From Streptomyces venezuelae (GTDB lineage: Bacteria; Actinomycetota; Actinomycetes; Streptomycetales; Streptomycetaceae): a DNA stretch of 64,000 nucleotides. Shown in pieces: positions 40,221-49,504 of the stretch (the first letter of the stretch is position 1; the number at the start of each line of letters is the position of its first letter). The notes beneath the pieces are model-generated. The model did no database searches. It was not told where the DNA came from and saw nothing but the letters and a program-made list of their open reading frames with translations. Where the stretch lies: the NCBI RefSeq assembly GCF_008642355.1, contig NZ_CP029193.1, positions 124,001 through 188,000 of the forward strand. Direction: 5' to 3'. A program made the position numbers and the translations under genes.

Positions 40221-40651
40221 ATGCCGGAGTTCACATTCCGCGGGAGGTGTTCGATGCCATGACCGCCGAGCGGACCAAGGACCGGCCGCGCTGGATGGCG
40301 CAGAACTCGCAGGCGTTCTTCGCGACGCACCTCGGCAACAACGTCTCCACCGGGCTCATGGACTGGATGGTCCGGCAGTGCCTCGACTGTTCGGCCATAG
40401 CCGCCGTCGAAGCGGTGAACACCGCGTTCCGCACCGATCTCCGTACCGAGGCCGCCGCGATCGAGGTGCCGACCCTGATCCTGCACGGCGACGCCGACGC
40501 CTCCGCTCCCGTCGCCCTCTGCGGCCGGCGGCTGGCCAAGACGGTGCCGGACAGCCTCTACAAGGAGTACTCCCTGGCCGGGCACGGCATCTGCGTCACC
40601 CACGCCGAGGCCGTCAACCGGGATCTGCTCGATTTCATCGGCGGCGCCTAG
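40221..40651 (+). pseudogene. Alpha/beta-hydrolase remnant with internal deletion and frameshift
   Basis: A good ribosome site (AAAGGA, 8 bp) precedes ATG at 40221, which reads MPEFTFRG and stops after 13 codons. In another frame the C-terminal half of an esterase/chloroperoxidase-like hydrolase follows to 40651: PREVFDAMTAERTKDRPRW, FFATHLGNNVSTGLMDW, VPTLILHGDADASAP (acid residue) and YSLAGHGICVTH (catalytic His). The nucleophile-elbow half (GxSxG) is missing. The start plus the end of a normal 270-residue protein therefore survive around a deletion. Confidence 0.75.
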
Positions 40652-40688
40652 CGCTCGCGGTCACATCCGTGTCACCTAGACTCGAACA

Positions 40689-41309
40689 ATGGCCAAGTAC
40701 TTCGACGTGCACCCCGACAACCCCCAGCGCCGCAGCATCAGCAGCGTCGTCGACGGGATCCGCTCCGGCGCGCTCGTCGCGTATCCGACGGATTCCTGTT
40801 ACGCGCTGGGGTGTCAGCTCGGCAGCCGTGACGGCATGGACCGCATCCGCTCGATCCGTCAGCTCGACGACCGGCACCACTTCACGCTGATGTGCGAGAG
40901 CTTCGCGCAGATGGGGCAGTTCGTTCATCTCGACAACGACGTGTTCCGCGCCATCAAGGCCGCCACGCCCGGCAGTTACACCTTCATCCTGCCCGCCACC
41001 AAAGAGGTGCCGCGTCAGATGATGCACCCGAAGAAGAAGACGGTCGGCGTGCGCATCCCCGATCACACGGTCACTCAGGCGCTCCTCTCCGAGCTCGGCG
41101 AGCCGCTGCTGTCCAGCACGCTCCTCCTGCCCGACCAGGAGGAGCCGCTGACCCAGGGCTGGGACATCAAGGAGCGTCTCGACCACCTCGTGGACGCGGT
41201 CATCGACTCCGGCGACTGCGGTACGGAGCCGACCACCGTCATCGACTTCTCCGACGGCGAGGCGGAGATCGTACGGCGCGGCGCGGGCGACACCTCCCGC
41301 TTCGAGTAG
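40689..41309 (+). CDS. YciO/Sua5-family protein (threonylcarbamoyl-AMP synthase-like)
   Basis: A 206-residue YrdC-fold protein: GIRSGALVAYPTDSCYALGC at the N-terminal half, RSIRQLDDRHHFTLMCESFAQMGQF, then GSYTFILPATKEVPRQMMHPKKKTVGVRIPDH. The spacing is that of the short YciO branch, without the C-terminal Sua5 domain. Sua5/YrdC makes threonylcarbamoyl-AMP for tRNA t6A; YciO paralogues have low or no such activity, so the role is uncertain. No clear ribosome site is close to the ATG, so leaderless start is possible. It converges on the amidohydrolase gene. Confidence 0.85.
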   Translation: MAKYFDVHPDNPQRRSISSVVDGIRSGALVAYPTDSCYALGCQLGSRDGMDRIRSIRQLDDRHHFTLMCESFAQMGQFVHLDNDVFRAIKAATPGSYTFILPATKEVPRQMMHPKKKTVGVRIPDHTVTQALLSELGEPLLSSTLLLPDQEEPLTQGWDIKERLDHLVDAVIDSGDCGTEPTTVIDFSDGEAEIVRRGAGDTSRFE

Positions 41310-41381
41310 CAATCGAGTAGCGAGCGAGTAGCGGGCCTCCGCGGAGCCGGGCCCAAAGCGCGGAGCACCGGAGCGCCGCGC

Positions 41382-44300
41382 TCAGCCCGCCGGCGTGCAG
41401 CACCCGTCTCTCCGCATCAGGTGGCCCACCTGCAGCCAGTGCTCCTCCCCCTCGTCCTGCCGTCGCCGTCGCTGCCGCTGTCGGCGTAGTCGTTCGAAAG
41501 CCGAGGTCAGGTCCGCCGTCCTGTAGAGGGTTCCGCCGCGGAGCACCGACACCGTCCGCACCATCGTGTCGAAGTCCGTGAACGGGTCACCGTCCACCAT
41601 CGTCAGGTCGGCGATCTTGCCTGCTTCGACCGTGCCGAGGTGGCGGTCGAGGCCGAACACCCGGGCGGGCCGTACGGTCGCGGTGCGCAGTGTCTCCGCC
41701 GGGGTCAGGCCGCCCAGGTGGAGGGCGCGCAGGCCCAGGTGGAGGGCTAGGCCCACCGGGACGATGGGCTGGTCCGTGCCGAGGGCAACCTGGCCTCCCG
41801 CCGACAGGATGCGACGGTAGATGTCGGTTTCCCTGCGGAGTGTCGCCAGTTGGGCCTCGCTCGGCGGTACGGCCGCCCCCGCCTTCACCGCCGCCGCGTC
41901 CCACGGTGGCATCACCGCGGTGACGCGCGGGTCGTCCGCGAGTGCCGGGTCCGCGCCGAGCAGGGGGGCCGAGGTGAACGGTGTGGCGATGAGGGAGAAC
42001 GCGGCTCCCCGCGCGCTGTAGATCTCGATGACGTCGTCCCACGCGCGGCCGGTGGCCGTGATGGCGTGCCCGAACTCCGCGCGCTGGGTGGCCTGCAGGT
42101 GGGTCGTCAGGTCCTGTCCGAGTTGGATGCCGGGCGAGAGGAGGTGGCCGCCCGTGCGTACTCCCAGCTCCTCGTGCGCGAAGCGCGCCGCCTCCTCCAT
42201 CACCCAACCGGGCGCCCTCACATAGGTCTTGACGAAGTCCCAGTCGAGCGCGGCCCCGCGTCGCAGGGAGCGTTTGAGTGCCGCCCGGCTCCGGTGGGCG
42301 CGGCCCATGCTGTACGCGACGCGGGCGCCGTCGAGCAGTTCGCCGGACGTGAGCAGGCGGGGGCCCGCCAGCTCGCCCGCGTACACGGCCTCGCGGATGC
42401 GGGCCTGTTCGTAGGCGAAGCCGCCCAGTGAGACGGCGGTGGTGATGCCGTACGTCAGCTGGCCCGCTGTCTGACGTCCGCCGTAGGTCGTCTGCCAGGG
42501 GTGCGTGTGCGTGTCCCACAGGCCGGGGACGACCGTGTGGTGCGAGGCGTCGACACGGCGGTCCGCGGGGCGGGCGGGGCCTGCGGGACGGTGGGGGCGT
42601 ACGGAGGTGATGCGGCCGGCGCGGACCACGATGTCGACGTCGTCCCGTACCTCGTCCCCGGTGCCGTCCCACAGCCGTCCCGCGTGGACGACGACGTCCG
42701 CGGGCGTGGGCCTGCGCTGGTCCAGCGGCACCCGGACCGTGCGCGGACGGCCCTCGTTCCCGTTGCCGGTGCCGGTGCCCGTGCCCGTGCCGATCAGGCG
42801 CAGCCGTCCGCTCGACAGGTACAGGAGCGACTTCGAGTCCCCCGCCCACGACGGGTGGTCGGCCGGTTCGTCGGAGAGCACCCGCAGTGCGCCGCGGGGC
42901 GTTCCGTCGGGCGTCACGGGCAGCAGGCACAGTGCCGACTCGACGATGACGGCGAGCCAGCGGCCGTCCGGGGACCAGACGGGTCCCGAGTCGTACCGGT
43001 CGGCGAGCGAGGCGTGCGGCGCCACGGCGTGCAGGCGGTCCGCCCCGGTGCTCGTGTCGACGACGCGGATCAGGTTGTAGCCCTCGCGGAAGCGGTGATT
43101 GATGCGGTTCCGGTCGCAGAACGCGAGGTAGCGGCCGTCGGGTGACCAACTGGGGCGGCCCGGGAGGCCTCCGCCGCCGAGTGGCGTGACCAGCGCGCGT
43201 TCGGTGCCGGATGCCAGGTCGCGTACGACGAGGCGGCCGGTCATGTCGAGGCAGGCGAGCCGTTCGCCGTCGGGCGAGAGAGCGGGGTGGGTTCGGCCTC
43301 CGGTCGCCAGTGCGGTTTCGGTGCCGGTGGCGAGATCGTGGCGGTACACGCCGAGCAGTCCGTCGCGGTCGTCGGCGTAGATCAGGGACTTGCCGTCCCT
43401 TGCCCAGGTCGGCGCGAGCAGGTAGCAGGTGGCTGGTGCGCGGTGCAGTCGGCGGGGCGGTTCGCCACCCGAAGTGTGAGCCACCCAGAGGGAGTTGAGC
43501 GCGGCGAAGGCGACCCGGCGGCCGTCGGGTGAGAGTGCGGGAAGGTGGATGCCACGCGTGGGGCGTGTCCGCCCGAGCCCCAGGTCGTACTCCTTGACCC
43601 GGTAGTGCGGGCGTTTCACGGGCAGGGTGGCGTCGAAGGGGATCACTTCCGGGGCGCCGGCGCGCGAACGGCTGCCGGGGTCCTCAGGCTTGCTGCCGCT
43701 CTCAGGACGTACGAGCGTGAAACGGCCGTCCAGTGTGAGCAGCAGCCTGCCGTCCTCCGTCCAGCGCGGCGGCACGGGAGCCAGGTCGCCGTCGAGCGCG
43801 ACGGGCTTGCCGTCGACGACCAGCGTGCAGGACGCGTCGGGTGCGGCCGTGGTCCGCAGGTAGGCGAGGCGTTCTCCGTCCGGGGCGAGGGCGGGCGTCA
43901 TCACCTGCGCCTTCGCGGGCTCGGTGTGGGTGACGGCGACGGGGCCCGCGCCGCCCGCGGCCACGGACGCGATGGTGCGGGCCTCCAGCGTGCTGCCCGT
44001 CTGCGTCGCGACGGGTCTGCCGCGGACGAAGAGGAGGCGTTCGCCGTCCGGTGACCACGTGGGGTCGAAGTCCTCCCACGGGCCGTCCTGCAGCGGGCCG
44101 TCCTGGCCGGGGCGGCCGGTCACGCGGACGATGTCGCCGCTCGCGAGGTCCAGGACATGGATGCGGTACGAGCCGCCGCGCACCGGGTCGCCGCCCCGCT
44201 CCGACGCGAAGGCGATCCGCGAGCCGTCGGGAGACCAGGCGGGGCCCCGGTCGTCCCAGGGCCCCTCGGTGCGCTGTCGCAGCGCCGATCCGTCGGCGCG

Positions 44301-44660
44301 CATCGTCCAGATGTGGAAGCCGCCGTCCTGGTAGGCGCTGAAGGCCACCGACGTCCCGTCCGGCGCGTGGACGGGACGGTTCGGTTCGAGTCCGGCCGGT
44401 GTCAGCGGCACCGCTTCGCCGCCGGTGCGGGGCAGGGACCACAGGGTGGCCTGCGCCTCGACGATCAGGCGGTCCGCGCCCGGTGCGAGCGTCGCCGCGC
44501 CGTTCGTCACGCGGGTGAACGAGAGGGGCACCGCGGTGCGCGGCCTGGCGGGTGCCGGGGTCGCGGTCCCCAGGGCGACGGCGGCCCCGGACGCGCCCGC
44601 GGCGACGAACAGTTGACGTCGGGACAGAGGCAACACGGTGTTGTGCCGGTCACAGTCCAT
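41382..44660 (-). CDS. Exported TolB-like propeller fused to an amidohydrolase
   Basis: A 1092-residue protein. A twin-arginine-type signal (LSRRQLFVAAGASGAAVAL) is followed by a WD40/TolB-like beta-propeller with many WSPDG repeats (about 60-690). A short Gly/Thr repeat (LRLIGTGTGTGTGNG) leads to a C-terminal metal-dependent amidohydrolase: VVPGLWDTHTHPWQTTYGG (HxH metal site), GGHLLSPG and GTDQPIVPVGLALH. Similar propeller-amidohydrolases are annotated as imidazolonepropionase-like or dipeptidase-like; substrate unknown. The ATG at 44660 lacks a clear ribosome site. Confidence 0.88.
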   Translation of the reverse strand: MDCDRHNTVLPLSRRQLFVAAGASGAAVALGTATPAPARPRTAVPLSFTRVTNGAATLAPGADRLIVEAQATLWSLPRTGGEAVPLTPAGLEPNRPVHAPDGTSVAFSAYQDGGFHIWTMRADGSALRQRTEGPWDDRGPAWSPDGSRIAFASERGGDPVRGGSYRIHVLDLASGDIVRVTGRPGQDGPLQDGPWEDFDPTWSPDGERLLFVRGRPVATQTGSTLEARTIASVAAGGAGPVAVTHTEPAKAQVMTPALAPDGERLAYLRTTAAPDASCTLVVDGKPVALDGDLAPVPPRWTEDGRLLLTLDGRFTLVRPESGSKPEDPGSRSRAGAPEVIPFDATLPVKRPHYRVKEYDLGLGRTRPTRGIHLPALSPDGRRVAFAALNSLWVAHTSGGEPPRRLHRAPATCYLLAPTWARDGKSLIYADDRDGLLGVYRHDLATGTETALATGGRTHPALSPDGERLACLDMTGRLVVRDLASGTERALVTPLGGGGLPGRPSWSPDGRYLAFCDRNRINHRFREGYNLIRVVDTSTGADRLHAVAPHASLADRYDSGPVWSPDGRWLAVIVESALCLLPVTPDGTPRGALRVLSDEPADHPSWAGDSKSLLYLSSGRLRLIGTGTGTGTGNGNEGRPRTVRVPLDQRRPTPADVVVHAGRLWDGTGDEVRDDVDIVVRAGRITSVRPHRPAGPARPADRRVDASHHTVVPGLWDTHTHPWQTTYGGRQTAGQLTYGITTAVSLGGFAYEQARIREAVYAGELAGPRLLTSGELLDGARVAYSMGRAHRSRAALKRSLRRGAALDWDFVKTYVRAPGWVMEEAARFAHEELGVRTGGHLLSPGIQLGQDLTTHLQATQRAEFGHAITATGRAWDDVIEIYSARGAAFSLIATPFTSAPLLGADPALADDPRVTAVMPPWDAAAVKAGAAVPPSEAQLATLRRETDIYRRILSAGGQVALGTDQPIVPVGLALHLGLRALHLGGLTPAETLRTATVRPARVFGLDRHLGTVEAGKIADLTMVDGDPFTDFDTMVRTVSVLRGGTLYRTADLTSAFERLRRQRQRRRRQDEGEEHWLQVGHLMRRDGCCTPAG

Positions 44661-44775
44661 GACACAGAACACTCGCCCATCGGCACCGCCGTGGACAACA
44701 CCCATCGACGCCAACACGCCGGTGTTCTGACCCGCCGGTGTTCTGACCCCGCCTGCGCCCGGGCTCGTCACGGCC

Positions 44776-46566
44776 CTACGTGGGGAACTCGCCGAGCCAG
44801 TCGCGCTTGAGGAGGTGCTTCGGCAGGTAGGGCGACGTGTCGTCGACGGGGAAGTCCGAGTCGTGTGCCAGGCATGCCAGCGCGAGCGGGCCGAGGGCGA
44901 TGCGGCTGTACAGCGCGGTGGTCGCGGCGCCCGACCTGTCGCTCCAGTACCGCTCGTGGTGCGCGAGCGCTTCGGCGAGGGCCTTGGCGAAGGCGTCGCG
45001 GTCACCCGCGATCAGGCGGTGCATGAGGGCGGCCGGCTGGTGGTCGATGAGGTTGAGGAAGTCGCCGGGGGTGCGGGTCGCGACGTGGGGGTGGGAGGTC
45101 TCCATGGTGGCGATGAGGTGCTGGACCACGTCGTCCATGGGCTGCCTGAGCCAGAACGCCCGCAGTGTCTGGATCCAGTGGAAGACGTAGGCGTCGGCGG
45201 GGGCGGCGCGGCGCAGGTCGTCCAGCGGCACGTTGCAGAGCAGCGTCAGCCGGTCCTGTTCCCTGCAGACGGTGGCGAGGTAGAACGCGTCGAGCCAGGC
45301 GCGGGCGTCCGCGCCGGGCACGGGTCCGGTGGCGGGCAGGCGCAGGGTGCGGTCGGTGATGCGGCACTCGACCGTGCCCTCGGTGGCGACGGTCGTGCGG
45401 AACAGCGCCGAGCCGGTCTGCATCGCCCACACCCACGCCTCCCAGGTCTCCAGGCGCGCGCCGTCGGGGTCCGCGGCGAAGCGGACGTCGCTGAGGCGCT
45501 TCGTCGCGGCGAAGGTGTGGGCGACGCCCGCATCGCTCTGCGCGAGCCGGACGATGCCCTCGGCCGCGGCGGCGGGGTCCAGGTCGGCGGCGTCGGCTTC
45601 GGCTCCGACCGGCGTGCCCGCGGGGACCGCGGCGGACGCGGTCCGCGGTTCCGCGGGGGCGTGTGCGCTCTCCGCGTGCAGCTTCTTCATCAGCTGCATC
45701 AGCTCGGGCGGCGGCGCCACGGAGAAGGAGCGGGTCTCGTGGTCGATGGCGGTGAGCGAGGTCATGCGGCCCTCGTGCCACCAGTACAGCCGCGGGGAGA
45801 GTGCGCCGGGGCCGTCCTCGTAGGCGCCGAGCGCGTACGCGCCCAGGTCGTTGACCGCGTCCACCACCGTGCCGTCCTCGATGGGGTGGAACGCCAGCAG
45901 GTTGCGGCTGGGCAGGACGACGAGCGCGCCCGCCTCCGGCAGGTCCTTGCCGGTGGTCGCGCGGGCCAGTTCGGGGAGCACGAGCGCTTTGCTGGCCACG
46001 AAGTGGGAGTCGCCGTACACGGTCCACAGCCGCGCACCCTGCGGTCCGGTGACCTCGTCGTGCTCGACGAGTTCGCGGATCAGGTTGTTGCGGGCGGCCA
46101 CCCACAGCTCATCCAGTCCGGCGCGTGCGACGTCGTGGTCGGTGAGGATGCGCACGGAGGTGGGTGTGTCGAGGGCGAGCGCAAGGAGCAGCCCCTCGGC
46201 GACCGGGCGCGTGTAGCGGAAGCTGTTCGCCGTCTCGGCGGGGAAGGCGTCGTCGGGCAGGAGCCGCAGGACGGTTCCCTCCAGCAGTTCCTGTGCGCTC
46301 TCCCCGCCCCGTGAGCCGTTCTCCAGCGTCGTGAAGTGCTGTTCGACCAGGCGGGGCCAGTGCTCCTCCGGCGTGGCGCGGCACTGGTGCGCCAGGTTCG
46401 GGAGGGGACTGCGGCGTCCGTCGCCCCACAGCACGGCAGCGCCCTCGATCCGCGGGCGTATGCCGTGGCGGGTGAGGAGGTGATCGGCTGTCAGGCTCCG
46501 CAGGTGTTCGGCCTGCGGGTGGGTCAGCATCGGCAGGTGGGGATCTGGTGCGTGGTGTTCGTTCAC
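44776..46566 (-). CDS. Imm49-family immunity-like protein with extra N-terminal domain
   Basis: A 596-residue cytosolic protein. The C-terminal about 270 residues read like immunity protein 49 (HPHVATRTPGDFLNLIDHQ, LAEALAHHERYWSDRSGAA, IALGPLALACLAHDSDFPV, SPYLPKHLLKRDWLGEFPT). The N-terminal about 300 residues (LDELWVAARNNLIRELVEHDEV, VYGDSHFVASKALVLPELA, FSVAPPPELMQLMKKLH) look like a DUF1444/YtpQ-type domain seen in similar fusions. No toxin gene is adjacent. It could be an orphan immunity or housekeeping derivative. Confidence 0.7.
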   Translation of the reverse strand: MNEHHAPDPHLPMLTHPQAEHLRSLTADHLLTRHGIRPRIEGAAVLWGDGRRSPLPNLAHQCRATPEEHWPRLVEQHFTTLENGSRGGESAQELLEGTVLRLLPDDAFPAETANSFRYTRPVAEGLLLALALDTPTSVRILTDHDVARAGLDELWVAARNNLIRELVEHDEVTGPQGARLWTVYGDSHFVASKALVLPELARATTGKDLPEAGALVVLPSRNLLAFHPIEDGTVVDAVNDLGAYALGAYEDGPGALSPRLYWWHEGRMTSLTAIDHETRSFSVAPPPELMQLMKKLHAESAHAPAEPRTASAAVPAGTPVGAEADAADLDPAAAAEGIVRLAQSDAGVAHTFAATKRLSDVRFAADPDGARLETWEAWVWAMQTGSALFRTTVATEGTVECRITDRTLRLPATGPVPGADARAWLDAFYLATVCREQDRLTLLCNVPLDDLRRAAPADAYVFHWIQTLRAFWLRQPMDDVVQHLIATMETSHPHVATRTPGDFLNLIDHQPAALMHRLIAGDRDAFAKALAEALAHHERYWSDRSGAATTALYSRIALGPLALACLAHDSDFPVDDTSPYLPKHLLKRDWLGEFPT

Positions 46567-46732
46567 CCGGTGACTCTACGAAGGGTGGGTCCGGCGCGTG
46601 TCAAAGGGGGGTTGGGGAGGTGGCGTACGCCTTGGAGCTGATGTTTCCCGCGCGCGTACCCCCAGAGTCTGGTGCTGCGCGGTACCAGGGGCCGACGCGG
46701 CGCCAACCGGCCCCGCACTAGCGTCCTTTGGC

Positions 46733-47950
46733 ATGACAGCATCACGGAGCGCCGCGCGCAGACGCGCCCTTGCCACCGCCCTCGTCCTCTCTCTCGCCGT
46801 CCCTCTCGCGGGCGGCGCGACCGCCTTCGCCGCGGCGGGGGACGGTTCCTCCGGTCGGGCCTCGGCGAGTGCCGCCCCCGCGGCGGACACCAGGTCCACG
46901 GCTCCACTCCGGCTTCCGCGTCCCACCGGCCCGTACGCGGTGGGACGCGACACGCTGCACCTCGTCGACAGGAGCCGCCCCGACCCGTGGGTGCCGTCGG
47001 CGGGCGCACGTGAGCTGATGGCGTCCGTGTACTACCCCGGGCGGCACGGGGGCGGGCACCCCACCGCCTACACGTCGCAGGAGGAGGCGCGGCTCCTGCT
47101 GGAGTGGTGGAAGAAGGAGGACCTGCTTCCCCCCGCCGCGTACGCCGACACCCGTACCCACGCCCGCACCGGGGTGCGGCCCGCGCCGGGGCGGTTCCCG
47201 CTGATCGTGCTCTCCCCCGGGTTCACCGCCCCGCGCTCCACGCTGACGCACCTCGCCGAGGACCTGGCGAGCCGGGGCTTCGTCGTGGCCACCGTCGACC
47301 ACGCCTACGAGTCCGTCGGCACGGCGTTCCCCGGTGGGCGCGTCCTGACCTGCCGGGCCTGCGCGCCCGTCGACGAGCCGGGCGGCGGCGAACTCGCCAC
47401 GAAGGGGCGGGCCAAGGACATCTCGTACGTCATCGACCGGCTGACGGGCGGCAAGAACGCCTGGCGGCACGCCCGCATGATCGACGGGAAGCGGATCGGC
47501 GCGGGCGGGCACTCCATCGGCGGTTCCGGCGCGCTCGCCGCCATGACCACCGACCGACGGGTGCGGGCCGGCATGAACATGGACGGTCACTTCCACACCC
47601 GTCCCACCGGTCTCGGCGACCGCCCGTTCCTGATGATCGGCACCGAGACCGCCCACACGCCCGGTGTCGAGGACGGCGAGAACTGGGACGAGATCTGGGA
47701 GGGCATGGACGGTTGGAAACGGTGGCTCACCGTCAAGGGTTCGGGGCACTTCACCTTCACCGACGTGCCTGTGCTCGCCGCGCAGGCGGGTGTGGTCGAC
47801 CCGGAGGCGCCGCTGTCCGGTGAGCGCTCGGAACAGATCACCCGGGCCTACATCGGCGCGTTCTACGAGCAACACCTGCGCGGTACCCCGCAGCCGCTGC
47901 TCGACGGGCCGTCGCCGGGGCATCCCGAGGTGACGTTCCAGCGGCACTGA
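46733..47950 (+). CDS. Secreted alpha/beta-hydrolase, platelet-activating-factor acetylhydrolase-like
   Basis: A 405-residue protein with a Sec-type signal (RRRALATALVLSLAVPLAGGATAFA). The hydrolase core has FPLIVLSPGFTAPRSTLTHLAEDLASRGFVV, nucleophile elbow GAGGHSIGGSGALAAM, MNMDGHF, and the distal His in KGSGHFTFTD, in the order of the PAF-AH/lipase group. I use the ATG at 46733; the region before it has promoter-like spacing and no clear ribosome site. The natural substrate is probably an ester or phospholipid but is not shown by sequence. Confidence 0.85.
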   Translation: MTASRSAARRRALATALVLSLAVPLAGGATAFAAAGDGSSGRASASAAPAADTRSTAPLRLPRPTGPYAVGRDTLHLVDRSRPDPWVPSAGARELMASVYYPGRHGGGHPTAYTSQEEARLLLEWWKKEDLLPPAAYADTRTHARTGVRPAPGRFPLIVLSPGFTAPRSTLTHLAEDLASRGFVVATVDHAYESVGTAFPGGRVLTCRACAPVDEPGGGELATKGRAKDISYVIDRLTGGKNAWRHARMIDGKRIGAGGHSIGGSGALAAMTTDRRVRAGMNMDGHFHTRPTGLGDRPFLMIGTETAHTPGVEDGENWDEIWEGMDGWKRWLTVKGSGHFTFTDVPVLAAQAGVVDPEAPLSGERSEQITRAYIGAFYEQHLRGTPQPLLDGPSPGHPEVTFQRH

Positions 47951-47979
47951 CCCGGCGGCAGACCGCTAGCATGTAATGC

Positions 47980-48423
47980 ATGAATGAGAATAGTGACCCT
48001 TACGGTGACCCATACGAGCTGCGCGCGGAAGTGCCGTCCGTCGAGACCTTCCGCCGCCTGCGCACCGACGCCGGCCTCTCCGACAAGGCACCCGAAGCCG
48101 TCGCGCTCGCCCTGCCGAACACCTGGCACGGCGTGGTGCTCCACCACGAGGGCGAGCCGATCGGCATGGGCCGGATCATCGGCGACGGCGGCACCGCGTT
48201 CCAGCTCGTCGACATCTGCGTACACCCCGCTCACCAGGGGCGGGGCCTCGGCAGGCGCATCATGGCGGCGCTCACCGAGGAACTGGAGCGGCGCGCTCCC
48301 GCGACCGCGTACGTCTCGTTGATCGCGGACGGACCCGCGCGCCACCTCTACGAGAAGTTCGGCTTCGCCGACACCGCGACGCACGACTCGATCGGCATGT
48401 ACCGCTCGATGCCGGCCCGCTGA
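47980..48423 (+). CDS. GNAT-family N-acetyltransferase
   Basis: A 147-residue GCN5-type acyltransferase. Acetyl-CoA motif A is VDICVHPAHQGRGLGRRIMAALTEEL, followed by AYVSLIADGPARHLYEKFGF (motif B). It is 30 bp after the secreted hydrolase with no ribosome site but a TAGCAT-like element just upstream, so it may have its own leaderless transcript. Acceptor unknown. Confidence 0.9.
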   Translation: MNENSDPYGDPYELRAEVPSVETFRRLRTDAGLSDKAPEAVALALPNTWHGVVLHHEGEPIGMGRIIGDGGTAFQLVDICVHPAHQGRGLGRRIMAALTEELERRAPATAYVSLIADGPARHLYEKFGFADTATHDSIGMYRSMPAR

Positions 48424-48484
48424 CGAACGAGGCCGGTCCGCACCAACTCCTTGACGGGGCCCGGGAGTCTGCCTTAAATCAAGC

Positions 48485-48526
48485 AGTGAACGAAGTGGGC
48501 GCGACGAATGGTACGTCGCGTTCACT
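48485..48526. promoter_or_regulatory. Inverted repeat in front of the GH16 gene
   Basis: CGCGACG (48500-48506) and CGTCGCG (48514-48520) flank AATGGTA; a second outer pair AGTGAA/TTCACT lies at 48485-48490 and 48521-48526. This nested symmetry 80-120 bp before the start codon could be a repressor operator or a leader hairpin. Confidence 0.4.
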
Positions 48527-48604
48527 TCTCGACGCCTACTTGTCATGCGCATGCCTTGTGCATCTTCACGCACGCTCCCCCCACCCCCCACGCGAAGCGA
48601 TGTG

Positions 48605-49504
48605 ATGACAGTGCCCACCTCCCTCAGTCGCCGCACCAAGCTCGGCGCGCTCGCCCTGGTCTGCGGCGTGGCGAGCCTCGGCGTGCCGCCCACCGCCTCT
48701 GCGGAGAACGCGTCCCCGGCCCCGGCCCGCTCCGCCGCACCGGCGGCCAGCACGTTCACCGACGACTTCAACGGCCCCGCGGGAGCGGCGGTCGACGGCG
48801 GCAAGTGGCAGATCGAGACCGGCGACAACGTCAACAACCACGAGCGGCAGTACTACACGTCGGGCAACAAGAACGCGGCACTCGACGGCCAGGGCAATCT
48901 GGTCATCACCGCCCGCAAGGAGAACCCCGGCAACTACCAGTGCTGGTACGGGCGTTGCGAGTACACCTCGGCCAGGCTCAACACCTCCGGCAAGTTCACG
49001 AGCACGTACGGGCACGTCGAGGCGCGGATGAAGGTGCCGCGCGGCCAGGGCATGTGGCCCGCGTTCTGGATGCTCGGCGCCGACATCGGCAGCGTGGGCT
49101 GGCCGAACAGCGGCGAGATCGACGTGATGGAGAACGTCGGCTTCGAGCCGTCCACCGTGCACGGCACGCTGCACGGGCCGGGCTACTCGGGGTCGGGCGG
49201 GATCGGCGCGGGGTACACGCTGCCCGGCGGCGAGGCGTTCGCGGACAAGTTCCACACGTTCGCGGTGGACTGGTCGCCGAACAAGGTGACCTGGTCCGTG
49301 GACGGCCGTGTCTACCAGACCCGCACCCCGGCCGACCTCAACGGCAACAGGTGGGTCTTCGACAAGCCCTTCTTCCTCATCCTGAACCTCGCGGTCGGCG
49401 GGTACTGGCCCGGCGACCCCGACGGCAGCACGACCTTCCCCCAGCAGCTGGTCGTCGACTACGTCCGCGTGACCGGCGGAAACGTGGCTCCGAGCGGCAA
49501 CTGA
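48605..49504 (+). CDS. Secreted GH16 beta-glucanase (laminarinase type)
   Basis: A 299-residue enzyme predicted to cut beta-1,3-glucans. A signal peptide (RRTKLGALALVCGVASLGV, cleavage near TASA) and a short Ala/Pro linker precede one GH16 jelly-roll. The catalytic loop is GEIDVMENVG (E-x-D-x-x-E); MWPAFWMLG, NGYVEARMKVP-like GHVEARMKVPRG and FHTFAVDWSPNKVTWSVDG follow family order. No carbohydrate-binding module is present. It suits fungal or plant cell-wall degradation. Confidence 0.93.
   Translation: MTVPTSLSRRTKLGALALVCGVASLGVPPTASAENASPAPARSAAPAASTFTDDFNGPAGAAVDGGKWQIETGDNVNNHERQYYTSGNKNAALDGQGNLVITARKENPGNYQCWYGRCEYTSARLNTSGKFTSTYGHVEARMKVPRGQGMWPAFWMLGADIGSVGWPNSGEIDVMENVGFEPSTVHGTLHGPGYSGSGGIGAGYTLPGGEAFADKFHTFAVDWSPNKVTWSVDGRVYQTRTPADLNGNRWVFDKPFFLILNLAVGGYWPGDPDGSTTFPQQLVVDYVRVTGGNVAPSGN

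Noticed and set aside
48000..48837. Minus-strand open frame covering the GNAT gene
   Set aside because: Antisense shadow; the plus strand has a full acetyltransferase with motif A.
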